Assembly: GCF_900128525.1 (NCBI RefSeq)
Contig: NZ_FQTQ01000134.1
Location: 20,219-84,218, forward strand
Direction of reading: 5' to 3'
Length of the DNA: 64,000 bases
Origin: a methanotrophic endosymbiont of Bathymodiolus puteoserpentis (Logatchev)
Lineage (GTDB): Bacteria > Pseudomonadota > Gammaproteobacteria > Methylococcales > Methylomonadaceae
The notes below the pieces were generated by a model. The model made no database searches. It was not told where the DNA came from and was given only the letters and a program-made list of their open reading frames with translations. Both the position numbers and the translations under genes were made by a program. This document shows, in pieces, positions 63,570 through 64,000 of this stretch (position 1 is the first letter of the stretch; each line of letters starts with the position of its first letter).

Positions 63570-64000
63570 ACCACGTCCTGAGGACGTGGAGTTGGTCGAA
63601 AGGCTCCGCCTGGAGAAATAAAGTCTACTCATGCATTCTAGTGATGTTGTCGCCACAACAAAAACTAGGAGAAAAAACATGAGTAGATTTCGTAAGCTAT
63701 CACATGTGGTATGGCATTGCCAATATCATATTGTGTGGGTTCCAAAATATAGGTATAGAGTATTAAAAGATAGGGTTGGATTTGAAATATCAAAAACAAT
63801 TCGTGTTTTTGCAGAGAGGCTTGGCTGTGAAGTTGTTGAGCTGAATGTGCAGGAAGATCATGTCCATTTGTTGGTCATGGTTCCGCCTAAAGTAGCTATT
63901 TCTCAATTGGTTGGAACAATAAAAGGTAACTTCTCATTATCCACAGGCAATTATTTAAAAGTTGTTTTACAATATATTCTATGAACTCGCCTAAACCGAA
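63570..64000 (+). mobile_element. IS200/IS605-type insertion element, partial
   Basis: Starts at the perfect palindrome CCACGTCCTGAGGACGTGG (63571-63589), a subterminal hairpin as in this group, which mobilises as single-stranded DNA and has no inverted ends. A tnpA frame follows. The right end is not identified; either it is outside the window or the element is truncated near 63930. Confidence 0.7.
63679..63984 (+). pseudogene. tnpA: Truncated IS200-type TnpA (Y1/HUH transposase)
   Basis: A 101-residue frame from ATG 63679 with GGAGAAAAAAC upstream. RKLSHVVWHCQYHIVWVPKYRYRVL and VQEDHVHLLVMVPPKVAISQLVGTIKG are the TnpA N-terminal part with the HxH metal motif (HVH). After that the sequence (NFSLSTGNYLKVVLQYIL) no longer matches, and no other frame up to the window end shows the YWG...-type C-terminal region with the catalytic Tyr. 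The protein is therefore probably inactive. Confidence 0.8.

Overview
The window reads as chromosomal DNA of an AT-rich gammaproteobacterium. Gene order and protein style (DUF2232 between rpsR and rplI; coxB-coxA-ctaG-coxC-DUF2909-SURF1-ctaA; hfq-hflX-hflK-hflC-hisZ-purA; bacteriohemerythrin; a TIGR04073-like protein) suggest Methylococcales, possibly a marine low-GC methanotroph. No methane oxidation gene lies here, so the taxonomy is inference.

Layout. 1-2.9 kb: trhP (partial, minus), then rpsF-rpsR-DUF2232-rplI. 3.0-3.6 kb: a yefM-yoeB toxin-antitoxin pair. 3.9-5.8 kb: waaA, with comF convergent and overlapping it. 5.9-10.3 kb: a tight biotin operon bioB-F-H-C-D, then a bacteriohemerythrin gene. 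11-17 kb: an aa3-type cytochrome c oxidase cluster including an untracked 31-codon membrane ORF. 17.2-20.8 kb: one reading frame joining heme A synthase (CtaA) to the SRP receptor FtsY, then ftsE-ftsX. 20.9-27.2 kb: hfq-hflX-hflK-hflC-hisZ-purA. 27.7-32.2 kb: a spermidine-synthase-like gene, ygiQ, tRNA-Thr(TGT), a lipoprotein of the phytochelatin synthase family, and dinJ with a decayed yafQ. 32.5-36.5 kb (minus): ppnN-modA-modB-modC. 37-42.3 kb (minus): a second yefM/yoeB-like pair and HDOD-FliK-like-diguanylate cyclase, the cyclase split by a small mobile element. 42.4-47.8 kb: prmB, aroC, an MFS transporter, exbB, exbD, lpxK. 47.9-51.1 kb: tusB-like, ubiA, a lipoprotein, and lexA with a 51-residue membrane protein directly downstream. 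51.4-62 kb: an sbcC without sbcD, a TIGR04073-like protein, a Ser/Thr kinase, ribF-ileS and lspA. 62-64 kb: a HbpS/GlcG-type protein, a small membrane protein, and a truncated IS200/IS605-type transposase cutting into an unknown gene.

Intergenic spaces are rich in small palindromic, probably non-autonomous, repeats. Family A (at least seven copies, about 105 bp when intact, ends reading TTAGGAAT and ATTCCTTA) sits downstream of rplI, yafQ, ubiA, sbcC and ileS and interrupts the diguanylate cyclase. Family B (three copies, about 67 bp palindrome plus a conserved flank) lies after purA, before ubiA and before the kinase. The ileS-lspA gap is a chain of such elements.

The most notable items are the CtaA-FtsY fusion with loss of the usual ctaB, the lexA plus small membrane protein unit behind a GTTC-N7-GTTC operator candidate, and the diguanylate cyclase whose reading frame is restored exactly by removing the inserted repeat.
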